From F-183 sp964627455 (lineage in GTDB: Bacteria > Acidobacteriota > Terriglobia > Bryobacterales > Bryobacteraceae), in assembly GCA_964627455.1 (NCBI GenBank), contig CAZVKC010000009.1, forward strand, positions 1 to 64,000: a DNA stretch of 64,000 nt. Direction: 5' to 3'. This document shows positions 42,255-50,583 of this stretch, one piece after another. Within the stretch, counting starts at the first letter, position 1. Every line of letters begins with the position of its first letter. The translations under genes and the position numbers were made by a program. Below the pieces are notes generated by a model. The model was given only the letters and a program-made list of their open reading frames with translations, was not told the origin of the DNA and searched no databases.

Positions 42255-44078
42255 ATGATGCTGACCGCGATCTTTCTCGTGCTGGCGATTGATCCGCCGC
42301 ATCTGCAGCGCGTGCAGCCACTCGGCGCCATGCGTGGATCCACGGCGGTTGTCGAGTTCACCGGCGAAAATCTCGCCGGAACAAAAGAGGTCCGTTTTGA
42401 TTCAGCCGACCTCCACTGGATCGAGACCATCGAAATCGCCAAAGAGCGCATCAAAGGCAAAGTCTCGGTCGCCCCTAAAGCCGCGCTTGGACCACACCTC
42501 GTCCACGTCACCGGCGCCGATGGACGCTCGAACTCGCGCCTCTTCAATGTCACGCAATTCCCCGGCGTCAAAGAAGTCGAACCCAACGATACGCCGGCGA
42601 AGGCGCAGCGCATCGAACTGAAACCCCAAATCATCCACGGCTACCTCAACGGCCATCCGGATATCGACGTCTACTCCTTCCAGGCCCGCGCCGGTGAACG
42701 CTGGGTCTTCGACCTTCGCTCACTCGAATACGGCGGCTTTCTCGAATGCAACATGTCGCTGCTCGACGACCGCGGCCGTGAAGTCGTCTTCAACGATGAT
42801 CGAGACGACTACCTCGAAACGCCGCTCATCGAACACACCTTCGCGAGTGACGGTGTCTATCGACTCCGCGTCGATCAGTATCGCGGACCTCAAGGCGTCG
42901 ATTGCGGCAGGAACTGCGGCTACATGCTGCAGATCTCGCAACTGCCTGTTGTTCTCGCGGCCTCGCCACTCGGCGCGCAAGCCGGGCCCACTGTCACCGT
43001 GACCCTCCACGGAAAGGGCCTCGCCAACGCGACCTCCGCATTCCTGACCGCCGTGCGCAACAGCGAATACTACCGTCTCACCTTCCCGTTCACCATGCCC
43101 GTGCGTCTTGGCAGGGATCCGCAAGACAGTCCCATCCCGGGCACTCTCATTCGCAAGTCCGCCACCAGCGCAGAGTTTCAATTCGCGATCCCAGCCACCG
43201 CAACACCGGGCTTGTGGCGCATCTGGGTTGACGCCGGCGCCTCCGGCATCGCGGAAGCAACCGCGTTTGAGATCTCAGAGGAATCCGAATCCCGCACTCT
43301 ACAACTCACTGCCGCCACCACATCGATCGTGAATGGCGCGCTCACTCGCAAAGGGCAGCAGGACTCCTATTGGATCGACGTCCAAGCCGGCCAACCTCTT
43401 CACGCCTGGACCCTCGCCGCGCAACTCGGCTCGCCCTATCTCGACACCGTCCTCGAACTCTTCGACGAACAAGGCAAGCTCCTCGCCGAACACGACGACC
43501 TCATGACAGGGCAGGGAACCGTGATGGGTAACCCGGACAGCAGCCTCTACTACACGCCCAGGCAAAGCGGCCGCGTGCGCCTGGTCGTGCGCGACCGCAC
43601 CGGCCGTGGAGGTCCCGAATACGCCTACCGGCTCAAGCTCAAAAGCGAGAAACCCGGCTTTCGCGTGATGACCGATCCCGAAGAATGCAATGTCGCGCGC
43701 GGCGGCGAGTACACCATCGAAGCGCTGCTCCTGCGCGATCCCGGTTTCGACGAAGCCGTGGATGTCTGGATCGAAGGGCTCCCCACCGGAGTCGATTCGC
43801 CCAAAGGACGCTTCCGCGCCGACCAGCATTTCGGACCCTCCGGCGACGGCGACAACGTCAACATCCCCGACGTGCCGCTCAAACTCGCGATCCCGGCCAA
43901 CACGCCGCCAGGCGACTATCCCATTCGCATCCGCGCCCGCGCCGCAACAACCGCCGGCAGTCCGGTGGTCGACGCCTTTACGACCATGTGGATCGGTCCG
44001 CCGCGCAAACGCAACGATGTTCGCCGGCCTCTTCCGTCGATCGTTCTCACGGTCATCGACCGGCAGGATACCCGGTAG
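42255..44078 (+). CDS. Secreted PPC/IPT-domain protein
   Basis: 607 residues. Short leader, an IPT-like domain (HLQRVQPLGAMRGSTAVVEF), two bacterial pre-peptidase C-terminal (PPC) domains (EVEPNDTPAKAQRIEL, then FDEQGKLLAEHDDL), and Ig-like domains. It has no enzymatic motif and is likely an extracellular or cell-surface binding protein that works with the DUF1549/DUF1501 pair. Two ATG codons in a row open the frame; either fits. Confidence 0.87.
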   Translation: MMLTAIFLVLAIDPPHLQRVQPLGAMRGSTAVVEFTGENLAGTKEVRFDSADLHWIETIEIAKERIKGKVSVAPKAALGPHLVHVTGADGRSNSRLFNVTQFPGVKEVEPNDTPAKAQRIELKPQIIHGYLNGHPDIDVYSFQARAGERWVFDLRSLEYGGFLECNMSLLDDRGREVVFNDDRDDYLETPLIEHTFASDGVYRLRVDQYRGPQGVDCGRNCGYMLQISQLPVVLAASPLGAQAGPTVTVTLHGKGLANATSAFLTAVRNSEYYRLTFPFTMPVRLGRDPQDSPIPGTLIRKSATSAEFQFAIPATATPGLWRIWVDAGASGIAEATAFEISEESESRTLQLTAATTSIVNGALTRKGQQDSYWIDVQAGQPLHAWTLAAQLGSPYLDTVLELFDEQGKLLAEHDDLMTGQGTVMGNPDSSLYYTPRQSGRVRLVVRDRTGRGGPEYAYRLKLKSEKPGFRVMTDPEECNVARGGEYTIEALLLRDPGFDEAVDVWIEGLPTGVDSPKGRFRADQHFGPSGDGDNVNIPDVPLKLAIPANTPPGDYPIRIRARAATTAGSPVVDAFTTMWIGPPRKRNDVRRPLPSIVLTVIDRQDTR

Positions 44079-44157
44079 CCCCCCGCTTCAAAAAAACTCG
44101 AATCGCTGGCACAATTGAGAGACATGCGGCGTCAATTAGGAAAGGGCACGCCGAAGC

Positions 44158-45042
44158 ATGAAGTACGACGCCACGCGAAGATCCATCCTGCGCCTCGGCC
44201 CGGCCGCGTTTCTCACGGCCTGCGCGAGTCGCCATAACCCTCTCGCCGGCAGCAAGCTGAAACTTGTCCGCCTCACCAACCACAAGGTCGTCGTCCTCGA
44301 ACTCGATGGATCCTCGGCCGCGCCGCCGCATTTCACGCAGTTCGAACTCGGTGGTTACACCGGCGCCTGGGACATCGCCGGCGGACGCATGTTCTTCGCG
44401 CTTCCCAATAGCGCCACGCCCGACTCGCGGATCCTCGCCATGACGCCCTCCGGCAGGGTCGAGCGTGAAGCCCACTCCGCCGGTTGGATCAGCCGCGTCG
44501 CCGCATCGGTCGATGGGCGCGACGTCACTCTGCTGACGCGTTCCACCGCCGGCGGAACGGTGCAGATCCGCCGCTTCTCGTTCGATACCGGCAAGTCCGT
44601 GGTGCTCGTCACGCGCCTCATGCCGCCGCACCAGGCTGCGGGTTCTGCGCATCCGTCGCTTGCATGGTCCAAGGAACAATCCCTGCTCGCCTACTGCGAC
44701 CACGGACTCATCGATCTGATTCGCGATTCTGACGGATCCACCATCGACCAGATGGACGGCGCATTCGCGCGCTTCAGTCCTCATGGAAAGCTGGCCTATG
44801 CGCAAGGCGAAGCGCTCTGCATTCGGGAAGCAGACGGGCGCACGCGGAGGCTCATTCGCGATCACAAACTGATCGGCGTCCACGGCTGGCTGACCGACGA
44901 GAAGACGATCCTCATCTCAGAGCGAATCTTCGCCATCAAGCCGCATCATTACGCGCGCTGGACTTTGCTGAATGTGGACGACGGGGCGGAATTCCAACTG
45001 CCGTTCGGCGAGGTTCCGCACCACCTCGTGTTGAACGGCTGA
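44158..45042 (+). CDS. Beta-propeller lipoprotein
   Basis: 294 residues. The leader (TRRSILRLGPAAFLTACASR) has both a twin-arginine motif and a lipobox-like FLTAC, so a Tat-exported lipoprotein is plausible. The body consists of propeller-like blades (YTGAWDIAGGRMFFALPNSA, KTILISERIF). AGGAAAGG about 12 bases before the ATG serves as a ribosome binding site. No domain name can be given. It follows the PPC gene by 79 bases. Confidence 0.75.
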   Translation: MKYDATRRSILRLGPAAFLTACASRHNPLAGSKLKLVRLTNHKVVVLELDGSSAAPPHFTQFELGGYTGAWDIAGGRMFFALPNSATPDSRILAMTPSGRVEREAHSAGWISRVAASVDGRDVTLLTRSTAGGTVQIRRFSFDTGKSVVLVTRLMPPHQAAGSAHPSLAWSKEQSLLAYCDHGLIDLIRDSDGSTIDQMDGAFARFSPHGKLAYAQGEALCIREADGRTRRLIRDHKLIGVHGWLTDEKTILISERIFAIKPHHYARWTLLNVDDGAEFQLPFGEVPHHLVLNG

Positions 45043-45060
45043 AAGAAATCCGCCCCGTCG
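44979..45060. repeat. Long-range inverted repeat across a gene end
   Basis: Perfect 12-bp arms CGACGGGGCGGA (44979-44990) and TCCGCCCCGTCG (45049-45060), 58 bases apart; the second arm lies in the 30-base gap between two convergent genes. It may fold as a 3'-end stem for the propeller mRNA. No T-run follows on either strand. Confidence 0.45.
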
Positions 45061-45072
45061 AAAATATGGAAG

Positions 45073-45972
45073 TTAGAAAGGCAGCGAAGAACTCGGCTGC
45101 TTCGCCGACGCGACCGTGCGCGCCGACTGCGCCAGGTAATGATACGGGTTGACCGGCGTGCCACCCACGCGCACTTCGTAGTGCAGGTGCGGACCCGACG
45201 CGCGACCCGTCGCGCCCGAATACCCGATGACTTCGCCGCGCCGAATCGGCTGGCCTGCGATCACCGAGAACCGCGACAGGTGGCCATACAGCGTCTGGAT
45301 GCCGCCGCCGTGATCGATCACGACCGCGCGGCCATATGCGCCCTGCCATTCGGCGAAACGAATCACACCATCACCCGCCGCGCGAACCGGAGTCCCGATA
45401 TGCGCTTCGAGGTCAACGCCCGGATGGTACGCGCCTTCACCCGAAAAGGGATCCGAACGGCGGCCAAACGAACTGTTGATGCGCCCGGTCACCGGCCACA
45501 AACTCGGCTTGTTGTTCGTCATGAACTGGTTGAGGTAGCCGCGATGCAGCCGCGACGAGAAGTTCGCAGACTTGAGGAAGTTGTACTGATCGAGGGACTC
45601 TTTAAAGGAGGGAACCAGCGGCGCTTCAAACGCCATATCCGAGGGACCTTCAATCTGCCGCTTCACGCCCAGCGCCAACTGCACTTCACTGGCGAGCAAT
45701 TGCAGGGAGGCCAGATTCTGATCCTTCTGCTTGGACTCTCGCTGCAGCAACTGATAGCGCGCGCGAAGGGTGTCCATCTCGGCCCGGAGTTCGTTGTAGT
45801 TGGAGACCTTGGTGATCATCCGGACATAGCTCGACACCATGCCGAACAGCGAAATCGCACCGAAAAACGCCAGTGCGAGAACGACATACACGAACTGGTG
45901 AGGAACGTGGATTCTACGAAGTCTTCCGTGAATCGAATGCGCTAATACGACAATGAAGTACCCCTGCCGCAT
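45073..45972 (-). CDS. M23-family metallopeptidase (LytM-like)
   Basis: 299 residues. An N-terminal membrane helix (FVYVVLALAFFGAISLFG), a coiled coil (~residues 55-115), then a LytM/M23 domain with zinc ligands HPGVDLEAHIG (His, Asp) and GPHLHYEV (HxH). It should act as a murein endopeptidase or an EnvC/NlpD-like activator in the periplasm. The ATG has AAGGAG 6 bases upstream, the best ribosome binding site in this part. It is read convergently with the propeller lipoprotein. Confidence 0.9.
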   Translation of the reverse strand: MRQGYFIVVLAHSIHGRLRRIHVPHQFVYVVLALAFFGAISLFGMVSSYVRMITKVSNYNELRAEMDTLRARYQLLQRESKQKDQNLASLQLLASEVQLALGVKRQIEGPSDMAFEAPLVPSFKESLDQYNFLKSANFSSRLHRGYLNQFMTNNKPSLWPVTGRINSSFGRRSDPFSGEGAYHPGVDLEAHIGTPVRAAGDGVIRFAEWQGAYGRAVVIDHGGGIQTLYGHLSRFSVIAGQPIRRGEVIGYSGATGRASGPHLHYEVRVGGTPVNPYHYLAQSARTVASAKQPSSSLPF

Positions 45973-46018
45973 TCGTTTCTCCTTAACTGTATTCTCGGAC
46001 GGCCTCGTATTGAGTTTC

Positions 46019-46120
46019 CGGTTCCTGACGTGGAACCGTCAATAACGAATAGATGAGAGCGTGAAGCGACGAGGTCGCGTCCGGATCCTCCTCACAGGGC
46101 CCTTGATACTATCCCTGTGA
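46019..46120. promoter_or_regulatory. Inverted repeats in the M23 gene leader
   Basis: Two clean inverted repeats lie upstream of the M23 start (minus strand): CGGTTCC-TGACGT-GGAACCG (46019-46038) and TCACAGGG...CCCTGTGA with a 13-base loop (46092-46120). They could be operators or leader RNA hairpins. A TTGACG box on the minus strand near 46045 is the only -35-like element; no good -10 was found. Confidence 0.4.
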
Positions 46121-46153
46121 ACGGTTTATGAATAGTTAGGATATCTCAATCTT

Positions 46154-46182
46154 CACACCTGTGTCAAGACGACACAGGTGTG
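46154..46182 (-). terminator. Perfect 12-bp hairpin behind the TolC-like gene
   Basis: CACACCTGTGTC/GACACAGGTGTG with a 5-base loop, 15 bases downstream of the TolC-like stop. On the minus strand no U-tract follows. It probably ends or protects the exporter mRNA; an operator is the other reading. Confidence 0.5.
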
Positions 46183-46197
46183 GGTACTGTGCGGAAG

Positions 46198-47487
46198 CTA
46201 ACGGATTATGTCGAGGATCGAGCCACCCGATTTCGCCAGTTTTGCCTGCGCCAGCAGGACCTCGTACTCATTGCGGATGCGCTGATCTTCTGCACTCGCA
46301 AAGCCGCTTTGCGCAACTTGTGTATCAACGCTCGTCGCCAGCCCCGACTGGTACCGCAGCGTCGCCAGTTCCAGGATCTCCTTCGACGCACGCGCGGCGC
46401 GGGTCGATGCCTGCAGCGCCTCCATCGCCGCCTGCAGTTCCACCGACGCCTGCTGGACCTCCTGCTGGATGCCGATCGCAGTCTTCCGGATTTGTTGCTG
46501 GACCTGCTCTTCGTGCGCCGCCGCTGCTCGGATCTGCGACTCGATCCGGCGTCCTGTATAGAGAGGGATGGTCAGCGACGCCCCGACGGTGTAGGTCGAC
46601 AAGCTCTGGTCGGGACCCGCGCCCAGCACGCCGTAGTCTCCGAAGCCGGTCAACCGAGGCAGCCGTTGTTGCCCGGCGGCTTTGCGCTCGAGCGACGCCA
46701 GGCCTGCCTTGGCGTTGAGCGCCTGTAGTTCCGGACGCCGGGCCGCGGCGTTCCGGGCGATCTCCTCAGCGACGGGCAGCACGAACGCCGGCCTTTCGAG
46801 CGCGACCGTCGTCGTCTGTTCCATGCCGATCGCCCGCAGCAGCATCGTTCGCAGCACGCGTGCGTCCCGTTCGGCCGCAATCTGGACGCCCCGCTCGTTT
46901 TCCAACTGCTCGGTCGCCCGAGCCAGGTCCAACTTGCTCGCGGTCCCGGCCTGCTCCTTGTCGGCGACCTGCCGCAGGATCGCCTCGGCGGTCCGCAAGC
47001 GCGCGCCCGACGCCTCAACCCGGCTGTCGGCCTGCAACGCCTGCAGGTACAGTTGCACCACCGCGATCGCCAGGTCGTCCTTTACGACGCGTGTTTCGAG
47101 TTCGGCCACGGTCTTCTGCGCCCGCGCCGCCCGGATCTGGCTCAGCAGGCTCAAGTCGAGGATCGTCTGCGTCACCTGCGGCCGGGCGTTGAAGGTCCGG
47201 TACGGACCCAGGCGGGAAGGGAAGCCGGGAAACACCAGTCCGATGCCTTGCAGGTTGTTGGTCTGGTAGGCGCCCTGCACGAACAGGTTCGCCTGGGGGA
47301 GGTAGCCGGATTTCGTCACCGACGCCTGCGCTTCGCTTTCGATCACCCGCAGGCGCGCCACCGCCAGGTCCGGATTCAGTTTGTCGATCTGCTCGATCGC
47401 CTGCCGCAGCGTCAGCGTCGAGCTTTGGGCGCTCGCCGCGGTTGACGCCAGCGCGAGCAGGCACACGTATCCTGTTGGGATTCTCAT
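46198..47487 (-). CDS. TolC-family outer membrane efflux protein
   Basis: 429 residues. Signal peptide ending near SAQSS, then two OEP repeats with the long helical hairpins (LTLRQAIEQIDKLNPDLAVA at the start of the mature part, QQEVQQASVELQAAMEALQA later). It forms the outer membrane exit duct of the exporter encoded upstream. Start ATG, with 18 bases between it and the adaptor stop. Last gene of the four-gene exporter operon. Confidence 0.9.
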   Translation of the reverse strand: MRIPTGYVCLLALASTAASAQSSTLTLRQAIEQIDKLNPDLAVARLRVIESEAQASVTKSGYLPQANLFVQGAYQTNNLQGIGLVFPGFPSRLGPYRTFNARPQVTQTILDLSLLSQIRAARAQKTVAELETRVVKDDLAIAVVQLYLQALQADSRVEASGARLRTAEAILRQVADKEQAGTASKLDLARATEQLENERGVQIAAERDARVLRTMLLRAIGMEQTTTVALERPAFVLPVAEEIARNAAARRPELQALNAKAGLASLERKAAGQQRLPRLTGFGDYGVLGAGPDQSLSTYTVGASLTIPLYTGRRIESQIRAAAAHEEQVQQQIRKTAIGIQQEVQQASVELQAAMEALQASTRAARASKEILELATLRYQSGLATSVDTQVAQSGFASAEDQRIRNEYEVLLAQAKLAKSGGSILDIIR

Positions 47488-47505
47488 ATGCGCTTTCTGT
47501 CTTCC

Positions 47506-48534
47506 TTACCTGACCTGAATGAAGGCGTCGACCCGCAATCCGACCGGGAGTTGCTGGCCGGGGTCGAGTTCCACCAGCGTCTCGAGGATTTTCACGTCGA
47601 CGCGCTCGGTGGGTTCGTCGGTCCGGACGTTCTTGCGCCCCAGCGCCTGTCCGATCTGAACCACGCGTCCGGTGAACTTCCGGTCGCCATAGGCCGGCGC
47701 GGTCACCCACGCCGTCTGGTTCAGCGCGACCTTCGCGACGTCGTGCTCATCGACGTCCACCCGGATCCGCAACTTTGCGACCTCGCCCAGGGTCAGAATC
47801 GCAGGTTCACCCTTGCTGCTCACGCTCTCGCCGGCTTTCAGCTTCTTCCGCAGAACAACCCCGGCGATCGGCGACCGGATGATCGTCTTCGACAGCAACG
47901 CCTCCGCCTCGTCGAGCCGCGCCCGCGCCGCGGCCAGTTCCGCCCGCGCCCGAGCCAGATCCTCGGGACGGGTCTGGTCATCCACCAGGGACTGCCTCTC
48001 GCGAACCGCCTCCAGCCGGGCGACGGAAACTCGATATTCCCGATCTGCAGTGTCGAATTCCGTCCGGGAGATCGCACCCCGGTCGAGTAGCTGCTGCCGC
48101 CGGTCCCGTTCGACCCGGGCGTTGTCCACGACAACCTCCGCCTCCCGGACCGCCGCTCGCTGCTCGCCCCGCTCCTGCCTCCGGGATCCGTTGACCAGTC
48201 GCTCGACCGCCGCCTCCCGCTCGGCAATCGTCGCCTTCGCCAGCGCGACCCGCGCCACGAAGTCGCCGTTGTCGAGTTCCGCGACCACCTGCCCGGCTCG
48301 CACCCGGTCGCCCTCTTCCGCCAGCACTCGCTTCAACCGCCCGTCCAGCTCGGACGCCAGTCGAACCTCCTCACCGAAAGGTTCGACGCGTCCGGCCGCA
48401 GCCACGGTTCGCACGGGTGACACGGGCGTCGGTGATGCTGCGGAAACCTCCTTCGGCCGGTGCATCCACCACGCGGAACCTCCGATCGCAACCAAAGCGA
48501 CCAGTCCGATTCTCATCCATTGATTGCGATTCAT
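47506..48534 (-). CDS. HlyD/DevB-type periplasmic adaptor
   Basis: 342 residues. One N-terminal membrane helix (IGLVALVAIGGSAWW), split lipoyl-like halves, a long coiled coil with Arg/Glu heptads and a beta-barrel region (SPIAGVVLRKKLKAGESV). This is the membrane fusion protein of an ABC exporter of the DevBCA kind. The gene's ATG overlaps the stop of the ATPase gene (ATGA), so it is translationally coupled. Confidence 0.88.
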   Translation of the reverse strand: MNRNQWMRIGLVALVAIGGSAWWMHRPKEVSAASPTPVSPVRTVAAAGRVEPFGEEVRLASELDGRLKRVLAEEGDRVRAGQVVAELDNGDFVARVALAKATIAEREAAVERLVNGSRRQERGEQRAAVREAEVVVDNARVERDRRQQLLDRGAISRTEFDTADREYRVSVARLEAVRERQSLVDDQTRPEDLARARAELAAARARLDEAEALLSKTIIRSPIAGVVLRKKLKAGESVSSKGEPAILTLGEVAKLRIRVDVDEHDVAKVALNQTAWVTAPAYGDRKFTGRVVQIGQALGRKNVRTDEPTERVDVKILETLVELDPGQQLPVGLRVDAFIQVR

Positions 48535-49223
48535 GCGGCAACCTCCTCTTTTACTGCGTAGTTATCTTCCACCATCCGGCCGTCCGAGATATGGATCGTC
48601 CGGTCTCCGTACTCGAGGACCCGCGCGTCGTGCGTGACGATCACCACCGCGCGACCCTCCTGGTGGGCCAGGTTCGAAAGCAGGTCCATCACAACCCGTC
48701 CGCTGTGCGAATCCAGCGCCGCAGTCGGTTCGTCGGCCAGGATGATGGGCGGGTTCCCGGCCAGCGCCCGGGCGATCGCCACGCGCTGCTTTTGGCCACC
48801 GCTCAGATCTGCGGGATAGCTCCTCAGCTTCTCGCCCAGTCCGACCGCTTCCAGCAGTTCCCTTGCTCTTTTCTTCTTGTTGGGGCCGCCGCGAAGCTCG
48901 ACTGCGATCTCCACATTCTCGGCAGCAGTCAGAGCAGGAAACAGATTGAATCCCTGAAAGATGAAGCCAATATTCTCAAGTCGTACTCGAGGTAATTTTG
49001 CTTCACTCAACCCGACGATTTCCGTGCCGGCAATGCGCACGCTGCCGGAGGTCGCCCGCAGAATCCCTCCCATCACAGAGAGCAACGTCGTCTTGCCCGA
49101 TCCCGACGGCCCCAGCAGCATCATGACCTCGCCCGCCTCGACATCGAGCGTCACCCGGTCCAGCGCTTTCACTGCTGTCGGACCTTCGCCATATACTTTA
49201 GATAAGTCCCGTATCTGAATCAT
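48531..49223 (-). CDS. ABC exporter ATPase (DevA/LolD/MacB-type)
   Basis: 230 residues. Walker A GPSGSGKTT, signature LSGGQKQRVAIARAL, Walker B PPIILADEPTAALD and the switch His. The LolD/MacB-type ATPase drives the FtsX-like permease encoded upstream. It starts 4 bases after the permease stop and overlaps the adaptor gene. Normal length. Confidence 0.92.
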   Translation of the reverse strand: MIQIRDLSKVYGEGPTAVKALDRVTLDVEAGEVMMLLGPSGSGKTTLLSVMGGILRATSGSVRIAGTEIVGLSEAKLPRVRLENIGFIFQGFNLFPALTAAENVEIAVELRGGPNKKKRARELLEAVGLGEKLRSYPADLSGGQKQRVAIARALAGNPPIILADEPTAALDSHSGRVVMDLLSNLAHQEGRAVVIVTHDARVLEYGDRTIHISDGRMVEDNYAVKEEVAA

Positions 49224-49227
49224 AAAG

Positions 49228-50352
49228 CTATCCTTTGAAAACCAAAGCCGGATCGATCGTCGTTGCCTTGCGAATCGAGATCACTGATGCCCCGATACAC
49301 ATGACGGCGGCCAAGGCCAAAGTTCCCCATGCCATTTCCGGAGGCAACAGGATCGCGGCATTCCCCGACTCGCTCTGCTTCGAGACGAAGTACCCGGCAG
49401 CAAGTGCAAATACATACCCGAAGAATGCGCTGATAAGTGCCTGTTGAATAATGACTTTGTAGACGTACGAGTTGCCTGCGCCCATCGCCTTGAGCGTTCC
49501 GAACTCGCGGATGTGATCGACCGTCGACGCGTAGATCGTCTGGGCGACGACCACCATGCCGACCATCAACCCGAGCGCCGCTCCCATCAGCGTCGTGATG
49601 CCGGCGCCGGTACTGAACAGCCAGTAGTTCTGCGTCTTCTTCTGTAGTTCCGAGTTCGTATACACGTCCACGCCGGGGACCTGTGCCAGCAATGCGCGCT
49701 GAACGGCTCTGATGTTCGCTCCTGGCTTTGTTCGAACGAGCATAAACAACGTCTCATCAGGTTGAATGCGTGCATAGTTCAACGAATTCTTGAAGGATGT
49801 GAAGACGTATGGAGAGGTCGTAAAGGAACGGATCGCACGGGTGAACCCGACGACCCGGGCGCGCTTGCCCTGGATCTCTGCGACATGCCCGAGTCCGGTG
49901 ACGCCTAGCTTCTCTTTGTATAACTCGTCGACCATCACAGTATCCTCGCCGCGCAGGTCATCGACAGAGCCGGCGACAATGTTCCAGGGGCCGCCCAACC
50001 CGGTATCCAGATCGAATCCGACGATTTGAACCGCTTCTTGTGATCCCGTCGGTAACTTCCACTGAACAAACTGGATGTTGTATTTCTCAACTTTGTCCAC
50101 TCCGTCTACGGCGAGCGCACGGTAGCGCCGCGATTCCGGGATCGGAGTGCCGCCGTTCACATGCGGGATGCCCGGTGCGGTGATCCACAAATCCGCCTTG
50201 CTCGACGCCACGATGTTGGCGGTCGTGTCCATGAAACCCAGGAACAACCCGAACTGCACCAGCACCAGGACCAAAGCGAATACGATGCCGGTCAGGGTAA
50301 CGCCCAGGCGGACCTTGTCGTGCACGAGATTTTTCCAGGCGAGAGATGGCAT
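49228..50352 (-). CDS. DevC/FtsX-type exporter permease
   Basis: 374 residues. Four membrane helices in the FtsX layout: one near the N-terminus (VTLTGIVFALVLVLVQFGLF) and three at the C-terminus (MVGMVVVAQTIY, QQALISAFFGYVFALAAG, TLALAAVMCIGASV), with a large periplasmic part. Known: DevC with DevB and DevA exports heterocyst glycolipids in cyanobacteria; in other bacteria the substrate is often a lipid or drug. First gene of the operon; two operator-like palindromes precede it, and a TetR-type regulator is not encoded next to it. Confidence 0.88.
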   Translation of the reverse strand: MPSLAWKNLVHDKVRLGVTLTGIVFALVLVLVQFGLFLGFMDTTANIVASSKADLWITAPGIPHVNGGTPIPESRRYRALAVDGVDKVEKYNIQFVQWKLPTGSQEAVQIVGFDLDTGLGGPWNIVAGSVDDLRGEDTVMVDELYKEKLGVTGLGHVAEIQGKRARVVGFTRAIRSFTTSPYVFTSFKNSLNYARIQPDETLFMLVRTKPGANIRAVQRALLAQVPGVDVYTNSELQKKTQNYWLFSTGAGITTLMGAALGLMVGMVVVAQTIYASTVDHIREFGTLKAMGAGNSYVYKVIIQQALISAFFGYVFALAAGYFVSKQSESGNAAILLPPEMAWGTLALAAVMCIGASVISIRKATTIDPALVFKG

Positions 50353-50368
50353 AGTGTTGTCCGTTCTG

Positions 50369-50389
50369 TCGATGAACAGTGTTCATCGA
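50369..50389. promoter_or_regulatory. Palindromic operator (TetR-like) before the exporter
   Basis: Perfect 21-base palindrome with 9-bp arms TCGATGAAC-AGT-GTTCATCGA, 17 bases before the exporter start. The core TGAAC-N3-GTTCA is repeated 42 bases further upstream. Confidence 0.6.
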
Positions 50390-50431
50390 TATTGGTAGGA
50401 TGCCACGCCGCTGGAACAGTTGCAAGAAAAA

Positions 50432-50444
50432 TGAACGGTGTTCA
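50432..50444. promoter_or_regulatory. Second copy of the operator core
   Basis: TGAAC-GGT-GTTCA, the same 5+3+5 palindrome as at 50374-50386; the pair probably brackets the promoter of the exporter operon. A poor TTGCAA -35-like box lies between them on the minus strand. Confidence 0.55.
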
Positions 50445-50503
50445 GAGTAGAATCGGTGAACGGCGAACAATCGCCGGTGAGTAGCGGCCGGGAAAAGAAG
50501 AAT

Positions 50504-50545
50504 AGCGGCGGTTCAGGATCCCGGTCAGGATCCGAAGCCGCCGCT
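50504..50545 (-). terminator. Probable terminator of the sigma factor gene
   Basis: On the minus strand AGCGGCGGCTTC...GAACCGCCGCT pairs over 11 bp with one bulged C and is followed by ATTCTTCTTTTCC. It lies about 40 bases after the sigma factor stop. Confidence 0.6.
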
Positions 50546-50583
50546 CAACTTGATTCAGGAGGAGGTTGTAAAACGAAAATCGA

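Noticed and set aside
40824..42302. 492-codon open frame antisense to DUF1501
   Set aside because: Antisense to a Tat-exported DUF1501 protein with full motifs; no support of its own.
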